This document shows, one piece after another, positions 53,471-62,489 of a stretch of 64,000 nucleotides of DNA. Source of the DNA: Flavobacterium enshiense (GTDB taxonomy: Bacteria > Bacteroidota > Bacteroidia > Flavobacteriales > Flavobacteriaceae); contig NZ_CP090376.1 in assembly GCF_022836875.1 (NCBI RefSeq), forward strand, positions 248,001-312,000, read 5' to 3'. The number at the start of each line of letters is the position of its first letter. Positions within the stretch are counted from its first letter, which is position 1. A model generated the notes under the pieces. It saw only the letters and a program-made list of their open reading frames with translations, was not told the DNA's origin and ran no database searches. The position numbers and the translations under genes are program-made.

Positions 53471-54796
53471 TTATTCTCCGTACATTTCTTTAATAAAGTC
53501 TTGATAAGAAACTTCTTTAGAGGTAGCAGAAACTTTTTCTTTGAACAAGTTTACCATCTTCTGGCTCATAATCTGCTCAGAAAGACGCTTTACTTCTTCT
53601 TGGTTTGATAACACTCGTGCCACGATACCGTCAACATCAGCATCAGTTGGGTTCATTTGACCGAATTGTGCCATTTGTTTTTTGATCAAATCAGCAGTGA
53701 AGTCTTTCAATTCTTCGAAAGTAGTCTGTAAATTGTTTTCCACGATTACTTTTCCTTCGATTAACTGGTAACGTAATCCGTTTTCCGATTTAGCATACTC
53801 TTCTTCTGCCTGTTCCTCAGTTAAAGGGTTCTCTCCAACAGTTTGAATCCATTTCTTAAGGAATTCAGCTGGCAAATCGAATTTTGTGTTTTCGATCAAG
53901 AACTTAGTAACATCATTTAAGAATTTCTGATCTGCCTGAGCAGCGAATTGCTGTTCTGCATCTTCTTTGATTTTTGCTTTTACTTCTTCAACTGAAGTCA
54001 CGTTTCCAGCTCCGAATAATTTATCGAATAACTCCTGGTTTAACTCAGCTTTCTCAGAAGTGTTGATTTCTTCAATCGTGAAGTTAACTTCAATATCTAA
54101 ACCGTGAACATCGTCGTGATCTACTCTTAGGTAATCCATTAATTTATGATCGTCGTCAAAAAGACCTTTTGATCCTAAAGCAACTACGTCACCAACTTTT
54201 TTACCGATGAATTTCTTAACATCAGTTTTTCTTTTGAAAATATCCAAAGAAATATTTACAGAATTGTCAATTCCTTTTTCTTCGTTAGAGAAAGTTCCTC
54301 TGATATCATCACCTTCTTCAACTTTTTCTTTTGAAATCAATTTACCGTATTGTTTCTGAATACGCTCCACTTGTTCGTCTAACATTTTATCGTCAGCAAC
54401 AATGGTATATTTTGTAATTTTATTTTTTGCAGTTAAATCCACATTGAACTCAGGAGCCAAACCTAATTCGAATTCGAACTTATAATCTTCAGCATCCCAG
54501 TTGAAATCTTCAGTTACTTTAGGAAGTGGGTTCCCTAAAATATCCAATTTCTCTTCAACCAAATAATTGTTTAATGAATTTTGCAACAACTTGTTCACCT
54601 CATCCAAAAGAACTGCTTTACCATATTGCTTTTTAATTAAACTCATTGGCACAGCACCTTTACGGAATCCCGGAATACTAGCATTCTTACGGTAATCAGC
54701 CAATACTTTTTCTACCTGACCTGCATAATCGTCTTTTGTAACTTCCACCGTTACAATCGCATTTAACGCGTCTACGTTGTTTCTTGTAATATTCAT
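53471..54796 (-). CDS. tig: Trigger factor
   Basis: A ribosome-associated chaperone that receives nascent chains. The 441-residue protein has the N-terminal ribosome-binding domain with the signature IPGFRKGAVPMSLIKKQYGK. The middle PPIase-like region (~150-245) is divergent and its active-site residues cannot be confirmed. The C-terminal helical arms hold the substrate cradle. The sequence is rich in Glu and Lys with few hydrophobic patches, as usual. It is first in the tig-clpP-clpX order and has a good promoter upstream. Confidence 0.95.
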   Translation of the reverse strand: MNITRNNVDALNAIVTVEVTKDDYAGQVEKVLADYRKNASIPGFRKGAVPMSLIKKQYGKAVLLDEVNKLLQNSLNNYLVEEKLDILGNPLPKVTEDFNWDAEDYKFEFELGLAPEFNVDLTAKNKITKYTIVADDKMLDEQVERIQKQYGKLISKEKVEEGDDIRGTFSNEEKGIDNSVNISLDIFKRKTDVKKFIGKKVGDVVALGSKGLFDDDHKLMDYLRVDHDDVHGLDIEVNFTIEEINTSEKAELNQELFDKLFGAGNVTSVEEVKAKIKEDAEQQFAAQADQKFLNDVTKFLIENTKFDLPAEFLKKWIQTVGENPLTEEQAEEEYAKSENGLRYQLIEGKVIVENNLQTTFEELKDFTADLIKKQMAQFGQMNPTDADVDGIVARVLSNQEEVKRLSEQIMSQKMVNLFKEKVSATSKEVSYQDFIKEMYGE

Positions 54797-54829
54797 TATT
54801 TACTTTTTTTACATACTAAAATAGGGTCG

Positions 54830-54860
54830 CAAAAATATAGATTTTTTACAACCCTACCAA
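54830..54860 (-). promoter_or_regulatory. Promoter of tig
   Basis: Minus-strand TATTTTTG (54830-54837) with TTG (54858-54860) 20 bases upstream, 33 bases before the tig ATG. Confidence 0.65.
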
Positions 54861-54996
54861 GTTTTTAACTTATTGTCATTCATTTGATTATAATTATTCG
54901 CATTTCTTAGGCCGAAAGACAACAAAAAACGAATAAATATCCACTATTCTTAGTAGAAAAACCGTCTTTTATCAGACAAACAACACTGCATTAAAA

Positions 54997-55341
54997 TTAA
55001 TCTTTAACAAACAGGTTCAAAAACCACTGACTCAAAGACAGCACAACACTAAAAATAAAAGCATTGACAAATATGTTCGATTTGACAGTAAAATCGTCAA
55101 TCAAATAGTCTGCCAGCAAAACCATAAAGGTATTGATAACCAACAAAAACAGCCCCAACGTCATCAAGGTGATCGGCAAGGTAAAAAACACCAAAACAGG
55201 CTTCAGAAATGTATTAAGCAACCCCAACACTACTGCTGTTATTAAAGCCGCCTTGAAAGTAACGTCAATACCCGGTAGAAAATACGACAAAACAATAATC
55301 AGAATTGTTGTAATCAAAAGTCGGACAAGTAAATTTTTCAT
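54997..55341 (-). CDS. Phage holin family (PF04020-like) membrane protein
   Basis: A 114-residue protein made almost entirely of four hydrophobic segments (~3-22, 28-48, 54-78, 88-108). Typical family sequence is LVRLLITTILIIVLSYFLPG, AVVLGLLNTFLKPVLVFFTL and DYLIDDFTVKSN. Despite the holin name these are common chromosomal inner-membrane proteins, and no phage genes are nearby. The function is not known. It lies 200 bases upstream of tig on the same strand. The spacer 54838-54996 holds the tig promoter and no gene. Confidence 0.85.
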   Translation of the reverse strand: MKNLLVRLLITTILIIVLSYFLPGIDVTFKAALITAVVLGLLNTFLKPVLVFFTLPITLMTLGLFLLVINTFMVLLADYLIDDFTVKSNIFVNAFIFSVVLSLSQWFLNLFVKD

Positions 55342-55452
55342 ATGTAAATACTATTCGTTTTTTATAGAAATCTGACCATTACAAGACATTCTGTTGCTGT
55401 TTTGCAATTAACTGATTTCACAATATTGTTAAAATTAAAAAGCGGTAAAAAT

Positions 55453-55484
55453 AAAAAAAGCGCCGAAAATTCAGCGCTTTTTTT
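55453..55484 (-). terminator. Terminator of the FadL-lipase operon
   Basis: Stem AAAAAAAGCGC (55453-55463) / GCGCTTTTTTT (55474-55484) with a CGAAAATTCA interior that adds partial pairing; 14 bases downstream of the lipase stop on the minus strand. Confidence 0.8.
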
Positions 55485-55497
55485 AAACTAATATTTT

Positions 55498-57087
55498 TTA
55501 GTTGGATCCCAGTATGGTAATCCCCGGGAAACCTCCTATTTCATGAATCGGCAGTTTCGCTTTATAATGTGAATTGATCACCTTGATAATTTCATTGGCA
55601 AGCACCGCATACCCTCTCGGATTCGGATGCACTCCATCCAAAGAGAACAATACCGTACTGTAGTTATTCAGACTACCAGCTAATGTAAAATAATCAGCCG
55701 TATAAATCTGACCATCGTCCAATCGTAATCCGTTTGCTAACTTATTCATAATTGCATTCATGTCGGCAACCGCAAGACCTTTGGTAGCAGCAGCTGATTT
55801 AATTGCCGCATTATAAGCCGAAGTTGCATCTGCAATAGCCTTTTTTTCAGATGGAATCAAAATATGATTGTCTTCCAACGGATAGGTAATACCATACTTA
55901 TTAATCAGAGCAGGAACATCTTCAGGCGCCGTTCCAATTACCGGTCTTGTAGTTAAAAGAACCAAATCCTGGGCAGTGGTCTGCCTTGCCTGTCCAAACG
56001 CCTCACCATATTCCGCAGCATCATCAGCACCAAGCAACGGAGTAAGTGCCGCTGTTAACTCAGCTGATAAATCCTGCAGTGTTTCGTCTTTAATCAACAA
56101 AGGATTCGCCGATGTGGTAGACAGTAAATTAATTCTGTTTCCGGCACCGAAAGCAGTCAAAACCTGTTTTAATCGACTATACAACTGGGCATTTAAAGCG
56201 TTGATAGTCGCCTCATAAGCTGCCTGATTACCGTCTGCCACAGTTACGACAGTTAATGGATTATAAGGTACAGTAGTAAAGAGCGGAATTGCCGTTACAC
56301 TCGGAATAGTACACACCACTCCTTTTGCACCTCCGGAAGTCAAAGTATTAACAATTTCTTCATAAACAACTTTAAAAGCAGCAGCATTTGTAATATCACT
56401 ACCTCCATAAGTCGAAGGATCCATATTTCCGGTTGCATTATGATCCACTCCTACACCTCCGGATGTAGCATAAGACAATACATCGTTTGAACCAATCCAA
56501 TTGGTGAAGAAAGTTGGCTTTTTAATCATGGCATCCCCCAAAACGGTAGCGTTCGGAGTTGTAGCATGTCGAACAAAGTACGGATTTGCTGTTTGCTGTT
56601 GCACTCCGCTCAAATTACCATAACCCGGCGCCAACAAATGAAATGATTTCGCTCCCGGCACACCCATATTATTATAGGCTTTGGCTTGAAGATTCGAAAC
56701 CTCAATTGTCGGGGTTCCGGCAATATTTTCAGGAAGTTTTACAGAGTAATCAATTACCAGTCGGGTTCCTCTTATCACCTGTCCGCCTAAAGTCAGACCT
56801 CCAAGATTATTCACGTCATCCGCATAGGAAGGCTGCGTAAATTCACCTCCTCCAACTACCTTAAACTGCTTGGCCAAAAGGTTTGGATAAGAATACGCTT
56901 GACCGCCGCGGGAAACCGTATTATCCATAAAACCGGCCGTAAGGGAATTCCCGATAGCCACATAAGAAGAGAAATCAGCCTCTCCCGATGAGTAGGAAGC
57001 ATCGCTAACTTCAGTTTCAAATTCAGGTTCGCATGAAGCAAAACCCAAAGCTGCAATTACAGCAAAATATATAAATTTATTTTTCAT
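55498..57087 (-). CDS. GDSL/SGNH-type lipoprotein hydrolase
   Basis: A 529-residue lipoprotein (lipobox GFASC, Cys19) with an SGNH esterase fold. The block I nucleophile is the serine in VAIGNSLTAGF (~46-56). The SGNH Asn is probably in NWIGSNDVLSYATSG, and the final Asp-x2-His pair is in FSLDGVHPNPRGYAVLANEI. The long middle section is an insertion in the fold. Such enzymes cleave ester bonds of lipids or acylated sugars. The gene is 20 bases downstream of an OmpP1/FadL channel gene with no terminator between. This suggests the enzyme frees fatty acids at the outer membrane and the channel imports them; that link is inference. Confidence 0.85.
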   Translation of the reverse strand: MKNKFIYFAVIAALGFASCEPEFETEVSDASYSSGEADFSSYVAIGNSLTAGFMDNTVSRGGQAYSYPNLLAKQFKVVGGGEFTQPSYADDVNNLGGLTLGGQVIRGTRLVIDYSVKLPENIAGTPTIEVSNLQAKAYNNMGVPGAKSFHLLAPGYGNLSGVQQQTANPYFVRHATTPNATVLGDAMIKKPTFFTNWIGSNDVLSYATSGGVGVDHNATGNMDPSTYGGSDITNAAAFKVVYEEIVNTLTSGGAKGVVCTIPSVTAIPLFTTVPYNPLTVVTVADGNQAAYEATINALNAQLYSRLKQVLTAFGAGNRINLLSTTSANPLLIKDETLQDLSAELTAALTPLLGADDAAEYGEAFGQARQTTAQDLVLLTTRPVIGTAPEDVPALINKYGITYPLEDNHILIPSEKKAIADATSAYNAAIKSAAATKGLAVADMNAIMNKLANGLRLDDGQIYTADYFTLAGSLNNYSTVLFSLDGVHPNPRGYAVLANEIIKVINSHYKAKLPIHEIGGFPGITILGSN

Positions 57088-57107
57088 CTTAATTTCCTTT
57101 AATTGAT

Positions 57108-58376
57108 TTAGAAGCTATACGTTACACCAACACCCGGAGAGAAAACCGTTGACTTATAAGTCCCTCCAAACGGAATTGTACTGGTAACAGGTTGTCCGTT
57201 AACCAAAGTAGTTTCCTGGTAATGATCATAAGATGCATCAATCTCATCAAAATGTAAATACAGGAATGAAGCATCAACACCTAAATTTTTATTGATTTGG
57301 TAAGTCAAACCTCCTGTATACCCCATTGAATCGTTACGAGGTGTTTCAGGAGCAAAATAACCTGACTCAATTGGACTTTCATCTTTATACCATCCCGCTC
57401 TGAAAGTAAATTTATCAGTTGCTATATACTGCGTTCCTACACGATATGTATTAGTATTCTGATAATTTCTAGGGTTTACCGAAGTAGGTACTTTGTTATC
57501 AAAATCAATATCAAGGGATTTGTAAGCACTCCACATCGTTCTGTTGTAATCGAAAGCGATCATCCATTTATCCGTAAGATTAAGCGACAAACCAGCCGTT
57601 AATTCAGCCGGCAACGGTAAATCAGCATTGAAAGTAGTATTGGAAAACGTTTCTTGCGCAAAAGCCGGGACTTCATGAAAAGTAGCCATACCTCCACGGG
57701 CTTCCATAATAATTTCCGAACGGTAATTCACCCCTAAACGCATCTCTTTACAAGGATTTAACATAAATCCGGCAGCATACCCCCAAGCGTTAATTCCATT
57801 AGCATCCAGCGACACATCTGATCGGTTTCCGCTTTCATCGGACAAACTTCTGTTCAGGTTTTTGTTAAACTCCACGGACCCGATAACATAGATAGGACCA
57901 CCTCCAATGGCGAACGCATCATTCACCTTAAATGAAACGGTTGGCTGAATATAAATCGCTTTTAAATCGATTCTGTTTACCAGATGTGAACCCTGCCAAT
58001 CCTTTTCCCATTCCACTTCACTACCGTATGGTGTATAGACAGCAATACCTGCGGACAACCATTTGTTTATTTTATAGGAAGCATAAATATTAAAAGGCGT
58101 CCCCATATTCTCAGTTGAACTTTGCCAATTATAGGTTTCATTTTGGAATTTTGTTTCTGCAAAAAGAAGATTGCCTCCGATAGAAGCATTGAATTTATCT
58201 TCCAAAAAGGAAATCCCAGCAGGATTAAAAAACATAACTTCGGCACTGTTTACAACAGCCACGCCAGTATGCCCCATAGCTAATTGCTTCTGCCCTTGTA
58301 AACTCACACGATACCCTCCCGCAAATGCAGAAGTCGACGCTAAAGCCAATAATGTTAAGGATAATAGTTTTCTCAT
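57108..58376 (-). CDS. OmpP1/FadL/TodX family outer-membrane transporter
   Basis: A 422-residue outer-membrane barrel with a signal peptide (ALASTSAFAGG). The N-terminal hatch carries the family sequence GQKQLAMGHTGVAVVNSAEV with MFFNPAGISFL (NPA-type motif). Later strands include ASYKINKWLSAGIAVYTPYG and RVGTQYIATDKFTFRAGWYK, and the last residue is phenylalanine (GVGVTYSF), as required for BAM insertion. Members take up long-chain fatty acids or aromatic hydrocarbons. It is the first gene of an operon with a GDSL lipoprotein, driven by a well-formed promoter. Confidence 0.92.
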   Translation of the reverse strand: MRKLLSLTLLALASTSAFAGGYRVSLQGQKQLAMGHTGVAVVNSAEVMFFNPAGISFLEDKFNASIGGNLLFAETKFQNETYNWQSSTENMGTPFNIYASYKINKWLSAGIAVYTPYGSEVEWEKDWQGSHLVNRIDLKAIYIQPTVSFKVNDAFAIGGGPIYVIGSVEFNKNLNRSLSDESGNRSDVSLDANGINAWGYAAGFMLNPCKEMRLGVNYRSEIIMEARGGMATFHEVPAFAQETFSNTTFNADLPLPAELTAGLSLNLTDKWMIAFDYNRTMWSAYKSLDIDFDNKVPTSVNPRNYQNTNTYRVGTQYIATDKFTFRAGWYKDESPIESGYFAPETPRNDSMGYTGGLTYQINKNLGVDASFLYLHFDEIDASYDHYQETTLVNGQPVTSTIPFGGTYKSTVFSPGVGVTYSF

Positions 58377-58427
58377 AGAGTTATAAAATAGGAGTTAGTC
58401 TTTGGTCATTTTCTCAAATGATTATTC

Positions 58428-58457
58428 CAAATTTATAACAAAATATGGATTTTACAA
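58428..58457 (-). promoter_or_regulatory. Promoter of the FadL-lipase operon
   Basis: Minus-strand TAAATTTG (58428-58435) with TTG (58455-58457) 19 bases upstream, the same spacing as at the tRNA promoter; 51 bases before the FadL ATG. Confidence 0.65.
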
Positions 58458-58519
58458 TTTTTTTAAGAAAAATGTTATGCTAACATACTATTTTAACAAA
58501 CACATTATAGAAAACAATT

Positions 58520-59287
58520 TTATTTATTCAGAAAGGCCATAACTGACTCGTAAAAATCCTTTGGATTCTCGGCGTGGAGCCAATGTCCGGCATTCTTAAT
58601 TGTAACTATCTCAACATCAGAAAAATGATGCCGAATGGTTTCAAAATCCGAATCCAGAATATAATCAGATTTATCACCGCGTAGGAACAAAACAGGGCCG
58701 TCAAAATGATTTTCAAATGGAAGAGCATTGCCGATAGTCTCTATTTTTCGGTTAAAAACATCTAGGTTAAATCGAAACCCAAGCTGCCCCGGCTCTACCC
58801 AATACAAACTTTTTAAAAGAAACTGTCGTGTTCCGAAGTCTTTAATGTAATCCGAAACCGTTTCTTCAACTTCAGCACGACTTGGTTTTGTTGAAAAATC
58901 CACCGCGTTTAATCCTGCCAAAATCGTTTGATGGTGTGGCGCGTAATATTTCGGACTTATATCGGCAACAATAAGTTTATCAACTATTTCGGGATAAGTC
59001 GTCGCAAAAAGCATTGCAATCTTCCCTCCCATCGAATGACCGATGAGATTTATCTTTTTCAATTGATACCTTTCACAATAGTCATGCAAATCCTGAGCCA
59101 TTACCTCATAAGTAAAATCTTCCGAATGGGGACTTTTACCGTGATTCCGCATATCGATCATGTGCACCTGAAATCCCTGTTGGGCAAACTGCGTTCCTAA
59201 AGTCTTCCAGTTGTCGGACATCCCCAAAAAACCATGAATGATTAACAGCGGTTGTCCTTCGCCCTCTATTCTTGAATGTAATTCCAT
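58520..59287 (-). CDS. Alpha/beta hydrolase, YbfF-like esterase
   Basis: A 255-residue cytoplasmic hydrolase. The oxyanion region is IIHGFLGMSDNWKTLG, the nucleophile Ser85 lies in LIGHSMGGKIA, the acid is probably in FLRGDKSDYI and the catalytic histidine is in IKNAGHWLHAENP. DMRNHGKSP and VADISPKYY match the YbfF group, which hydrolyses short acyl esters. Its start overlaps the pdxJ stop by one base (TAATG on the minus strand), showing translational coupling, though no metabolic link to vitamin B6 is evident. Confidence 0.9.
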   Translation of the reverse strand: MELHSRIEGEGQPLLIIHGFLGMSDNWKTLGTQFAQQGFQVHMIDMRNHGKSPHSEDFTYEVMAQDLHDYCERYQLKKINLIGHSMGGKIAMLFATTYPEIVDKLIVADISPKYYAPHHQTILAGLNAVDFSTKPSRAEVEETVSDYIKDFGTRQFLLKSLYWVEPGQLGFRFNLDVFNRKIETIGNALPFENHFDGPVLFLRGDKSDYILDSDFETIRHHFSDVEIVTIKNAGHWLHAENPKDFYESVMAFLNK

Positions 59288-60000
59288 TATTTCAAACGTT
59301 GCAGATACATATTAACCACATTTTCCAGCCCAAGGTAAAGCGATTCAGAAATTAAGGCGTGTCCAATCGAAACCTCTAAAAGCCCTGGAATATTTTCTTT
59401 GAAGAATTTAATATTATCCAGGCTCAAATCGTGACCGGCATTGATTCCCAACTCCAATTCATTAGCCAAAACCGCCGAAGCAATATATGGCTCGATTCCT
59501 TTTTTATTTCCTAATCCGTACTGATGCGCGAATTCTTCGGTATACAATTCGATACGGTCAGTTCCGGTCGCTTTTGCACCTTCAATCATTTCCAGGACCG
59601 GATCAACGAAAATCGAAGTACGAATCCCGTTGGCTCTAAATTCGGCAACAACCTCTTTCAGATAGGATTGATTTTTTACCGTATCCCAACCCGCATTGGA
59701 AGTCAGCGCTCCAATGGCATCCGGCACCAAAGTCACCTGCGTCGGTTTACACTCCAATACCAAATCGATAAAATTATGCTGCGGATTCCCTTCAATATTG
59801 TATTCCGTCGAGACAACCGAAACCAAATCCCTGGCATCCTGATAGCGGATATGTCTTTCATCTGGTCGTGGATGCACCGTGATTCCCTCGGCTCCAAAAC
59901 GCTGAACATCGACTGCAACCTGAAGCAGATTAGGTACATTACCACCGCGGGAATTTCGCAGCGTGGCTATTTTATTTATGTTTACAGATAATTTTGTCAT
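59287..60000 (-). CDS. pdxJ: Pyridoxine 5'-phosphate synthase
   Basis: Joins 1-deoxyxylulose 5-phosphate and 3-amino-2-oxopropyl phosphate to form pyridoxine 5'-phosphate in the DXP-dependent vitamin B6 pathway. The 237-residue TIM barrel starts at ATG 60000 (MTKLSVNINKIATLRNSRG); the longer frame to 60021 overlaps the promoter. Signatures are GITVHPRPDERHI, CKPTQVTLVPD, FVDPVLEMIEGAKATG, IELYTEEFA, GINAGHDLSLDN and EVSIGHALI. Length is normal. It is first in an operon with the alpha/beta hydrolase. Confidence 0.96.
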   Translation of the reverse strand: MTKLSVNINKIATLRNSRGGNVPNLLQVAVDVQRFGAEGITVHPRPDERHIRYQDARDLVSVVSTEYNIEGNPQHNFIDLVLECKPTQVTLVPDAIGALTSNAGWDTVKNQSYLKEVVAEFRANGIRTSIFVDPVLEMIEGAKATGTDRIELYTEEFAHQYGLGNKKGIEPYIASAVLANELELGINAGHDLSLDNIKFFKENIPGLLEVSIGHALISESLYLGLENVVNMYLQRLK

Positions 60001-60018
60001 GCTAAAATAATTTTCCAA

Positions 60019-60026
60019 CAAAAATA
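60019..60026 (-). promoter_or_regulatory. -7 element upstream of pdxJ
   Basis: Minus-strand TATTTTTG matches TAnnTTTG, 18 bases before ATG 60000. Confidence 0.55.
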
Positions 60027-60092
60027 CAAAGTAAAATTAAGCTGAAATGTCCTATTTTTTGATTATTTTGCAGTCGATTTCGATTTTAAGTT

Positions 60093-60752
60093 ATGAGTGA
60101 AATTACCGAATATATCAACAACGAGGTCGATCCGATTCACATTGAAGACACCATCGAAATGGTTCAGGATCTATTTCTTGAATTCCCGTACAGCCATTTT
60201 CCTGTTCTGGAAGAAGGCATTTATATCGGTTGTGCAAGTGCCGACGATGTCGAACTTTTAGACAGTGACAGAAAAATTGGCGAATTCCGCTATACTTTCG
60301 AACGCTTTTTTGCGAGGAACACAATGCCATGGCTGGATGTCCTAGAAATTTTCGCAAAAAACGAAACCAACATTGTCCCTATTTTAGACGAAACCAACAC
60401 ATATATCGGATACTATGAAATCGCCGATGTAATCAAATGTTTTCACGACACACCATTTCTGAGAGAAGATGGAAGCTTTATTGTAGTTCAAAAAGGCATA
60501 AAAGAATACAGTATGAGCGAAATCGCACAGATTGTAGAAAGTAACAATGCAAAACTACTGGGGCTTTTTATTTCTCATAATGATATGGAAAAAGTACAGA
60601 TAACTCTAAAATTAAGCCTTGGTGGTATGAACGAAATCATTCAGACATTCCGAAGATACGAATACGACATCATCAGTGAACACCAGGAAGATGCGTATCT
60701 AAACAATCTGAAAGACCGTTCGGATTATCTGGACAAATATTTAAACATGTAA
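60093..60752 (+). CDS. CBS domain protein
   Basis: A 219-residue cytoplasmic protein with two CBS motifs in the N-terminal ~130 residues (FPYSHFPVLEEGIYIGCASA and NIVPILDETNTYIGYYEIAD), forming one Bateman module for nucleotide sensing. The C-terminal ~85 residues (EIAQIVESNNAKLLGLFISH, VQITLKLSLGGMNEIIQTFR) resemble an ACT-like regulatory domain, as in AcuB-type proteins. The ligand is unknown. It starts the run CBS-nadK-DUF6089-uppS-bamA, and its stop is 15 bases before nadK, so adenine-nucleotide or NAD sensing would fit. TTATTTTG (60063-60070) is a one-mismatch -7 candidate. Confidence 0.88.
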   Translation: MSEITEYINNEVDPIHIEDTIEMVQDLFLEFPYSHFPVLEEGIYIGCASADDVELLDSDRKIGEFRYTFERFFARNTMPWLDVLEIFAKNETNIVPILDETNTYIGYYEIADVIKCFHDTPFLREDGSFIVVQKGIKEYSMSEIAQIVESNNAKLLGLFISHNDMEKVQITLKLSLGGMNEIIQTFRRYEYDIISEHQEDAYLNNLKDRSDYLDKYLNM

Positions 60753-60767
60753 TTAGAAAAGCATTCT

Positions 60768-61652
60768 ATGAAGTTAGCGATTTACGGACAAACCTTTCAA
60801 CAAAACACCAAAGACATCATCGACAGGATTTTAGGAGTTATCCAAAAAAACAACGCTGAAGTGGTTTTTGAAGCTAATTATCACGCTATATTATCCCAAA
60901 ACAACGTTTTCGAAAAAGAAATACCTACTTTTTCAAACCATACCGAATTAAACGACAGCTTCGATTTTTTCATCAGTATTGGCGGCGACGGAACCATGCT
61001 TCGTGCAGCAACTTTCGTAAAAAGCAAAAAAATACCTATTGTCGGAATAAATACCGGCCGTTTGGGTTTTCTGGCCAATGTGCAGCGTGAATCCGTAGAA
61101 AAATCAATTCTTTTTTTACTCGAGGGCAATTATAAGGTATCCGAAAGAACATTATTGAGCCTGGAATGTTATCCTGATCCTTGCGATATCTACGATTTGA
61201 ATGTCGCCTTAAACGAAATCACCGTTTCACGCAAAGACACTACTTCGATGATTACCATTGAAACCTTTTTAAACAGTGAATACCTAACTTCTTTCTGGGC
61301 AGACGGACTAATTATCTCGACCCCGACAGGATCCACCGGCTACAACTTAAGCTGTGGCGGACCCGTAATCACCCCAGAGTCAAAATGCCTTGTAATCACT
61401 CCCATCGCCCCGCATAATTTGAATGTTCGTCCTTTGGTGATTTGCGATGAAACCGAAATAAAACTTAAAGTATCGAGTAGAGAACCTCAATTTCTGGTTT
61501 CACTCGACTCAGGCACAAAGGCAATTGATAACGAAAATGAAATTCATGTAAAAAAAGCTCCGTTTACCATAAACATGGTTGACTTTCCTGAAGAAGGCTT
61601 CCTGAAAACATTGCGAAACAAATTGCTTTGGGGAGAAGACAAACGCAATTAA
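60768..61652 (+). CDS. nadK: NAD kinase
   Basis: Phosphorylates NAD to NADP with ATP or polyphosphate. The 294-residue protein has the kinase motif ISIGGDGTMLRAA with Asp74, then IVGINTGRLGFLANV, the NAD-binding LNEITVSRKDTTSMI, WADGLIISTPTGSTGYNLSCGGPV and SKCLVITPIAPHNLNVRPLV. Length is standard. It closely follows the CBS gene and probably shares its transcript. No terminator was seen behind it; the next gene has its own promoter. Confidence 0.96.
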   Translation: MKLAIYGQTFQQNTKDIIDRILGVIQKNNAEVVFEANYHAILSQNNVFEKEIPTFSNHTELNDSFDFFISIGGDGTMLRAATFVKSKKIPIVGINTGRLGFLANVQRESVEKSILFLLEGNYKVSERTLLSLECYPDPCDIYDLNVALNEITVSRKDTTSMITIETFLNSEYLTSFWADGLIISTPTGSTGYNLSCGGPVITPESKCLVITPIAPHNLNVRPLVICDETEIKLKVSSREPQFLVSLDSGTKAIDNENEIHVKKAPFTINMVDFPEEGFLKTLRNKLLWGEDKRN

Positions 61653-61779
61653 ACAATTTTAACCCCCAGAATCATACTACAAAGCTCACAATTTCCGTTA
61701 GGTAAAGATTAATTCTAATTTTATTACTTTTAATCACGTGAAAATACTATAACAAAGATGGTTTAGAAATCTATATTGT

Positions 61780-61787
61780 TATATTTG
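61780..61787 (+). promoter_or_regulatory. -7 element of the DUF6089-uppS-bamA unit
   Basis: TATATTTG matches TAnnTTTG, 17 bases before ATG 61805. Confidence 0.6.
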
Positions 61788-61804
61788 CACACTATTTTAA
61801 CAAA

Positions 61805-62488
61805 ATGAAGAGAATCTTTACAGCAATATTCTTTCTAATGCTCTGGACACAAACCAATGCGCAAATTCATGAATTTGGGGTTTTTCTGGGCGGAAGCAAT
61901 TACATTGGCGATGTAGGTCCGACGACTTATATTGCGCCAAAGGATTTTAGTTTCGGCGTTTTGTATAAATGGAACCGAAGTACACGACATTCCTTTCGCT
62001 TGTCATACACCCAAGGAAAAATAACCTCCGACGATTTAGATTCAGATGCCTCGGCAAGAAAAGAACGCGGCTACAATTTTGAAAACGAAATCAAAGAACT
62101 TTCGGCCGGCTTGGAATTTAATTTCTTTGATTTTGACCTACACAACAGTGGCTTTTTATTTACACCATATGTATATACAGGAATAAGCGGTTTTCGTTAT
62201 GACGAATTGCACGTACTAAACGGTCAAACTAAAATCGACGACAGCAAATATTCTTTCGCCATACCAATGACTTTGGGTGTAAAAACCCGAATCGCCAACA
62301 GTTTTGTCTTAGGATTGGAAAGCAGTGTAAAATACACCTTTACAGATAATTTAGATGGAAGCAACCCGGATAATTCGGATTATGCTTCTTTACGTTTTGG
62401 AAATTTAAACAGCAATGACTGGTACGTTTTCACAGGAGTAACATTAACATATACTTTTGGACAAAACCCTTGTTTTTGCGCAGAATAA
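61805..62488 (+). CDS. DUF6089 outer-membrane beta-barrel protein
   Basis: A 227-residue exported protein with signal peptide (MLWTQTNAQ, cut near residue 19). The remainder is an eight-strand-like small beta barrel (EFGVFLGGSNYIGDVGPTTY, FSFGVLYKWNRSTRHSFRLS, VFTGVTLTYTFGQNPCFCAE). It ends with a two-cysteine tail. The family is confined to Bacteroidetes and commonly sits next to uppS and bamA, as here, where the uppS start is one base after its stop. A role in outer-membrane assembly is inferred from this position only. Confidence 0.88.
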   Translation: MKRIFTAIFFLMLWTQTNAQIHEFGVFLGGSNYIGDVGPTTYIAPKDFSFGVLYKWNRSTRHSFRLSYTQGKITSDDLDSDASARKERGYNFENEIKELSAGLEFNFFDFDLHNSGFLFTPYVYTGISGFRYDELHVLNGQTKIDDSKYSFAIPMTLGVKTRIANSFVLGLESSVKYTFTDNLDGSNPDNSDYASLRFGNLNSNDWYVFTGVTLTYTFGQNPCFCAE

Positions 62489-62489
62489 A

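Noticed and set aside
54997..55341. 'Phage holin' gene as a sign of a prophage.
   Set aside because: No other phage gene is present, and this membrane family is common on bacterial chromosomes.
59524..59991. 155-codon plus-strand frame inside pdxJ.
   Set aside because: It lies fully within a well conserved gene, and its sequence has no protein-like pattern.
62457..62489. Longer uppS start at TTG.
   Set aside because: It overlaps the DUF6089 gene, and the normal family N-terminus begins at ATG 62490.
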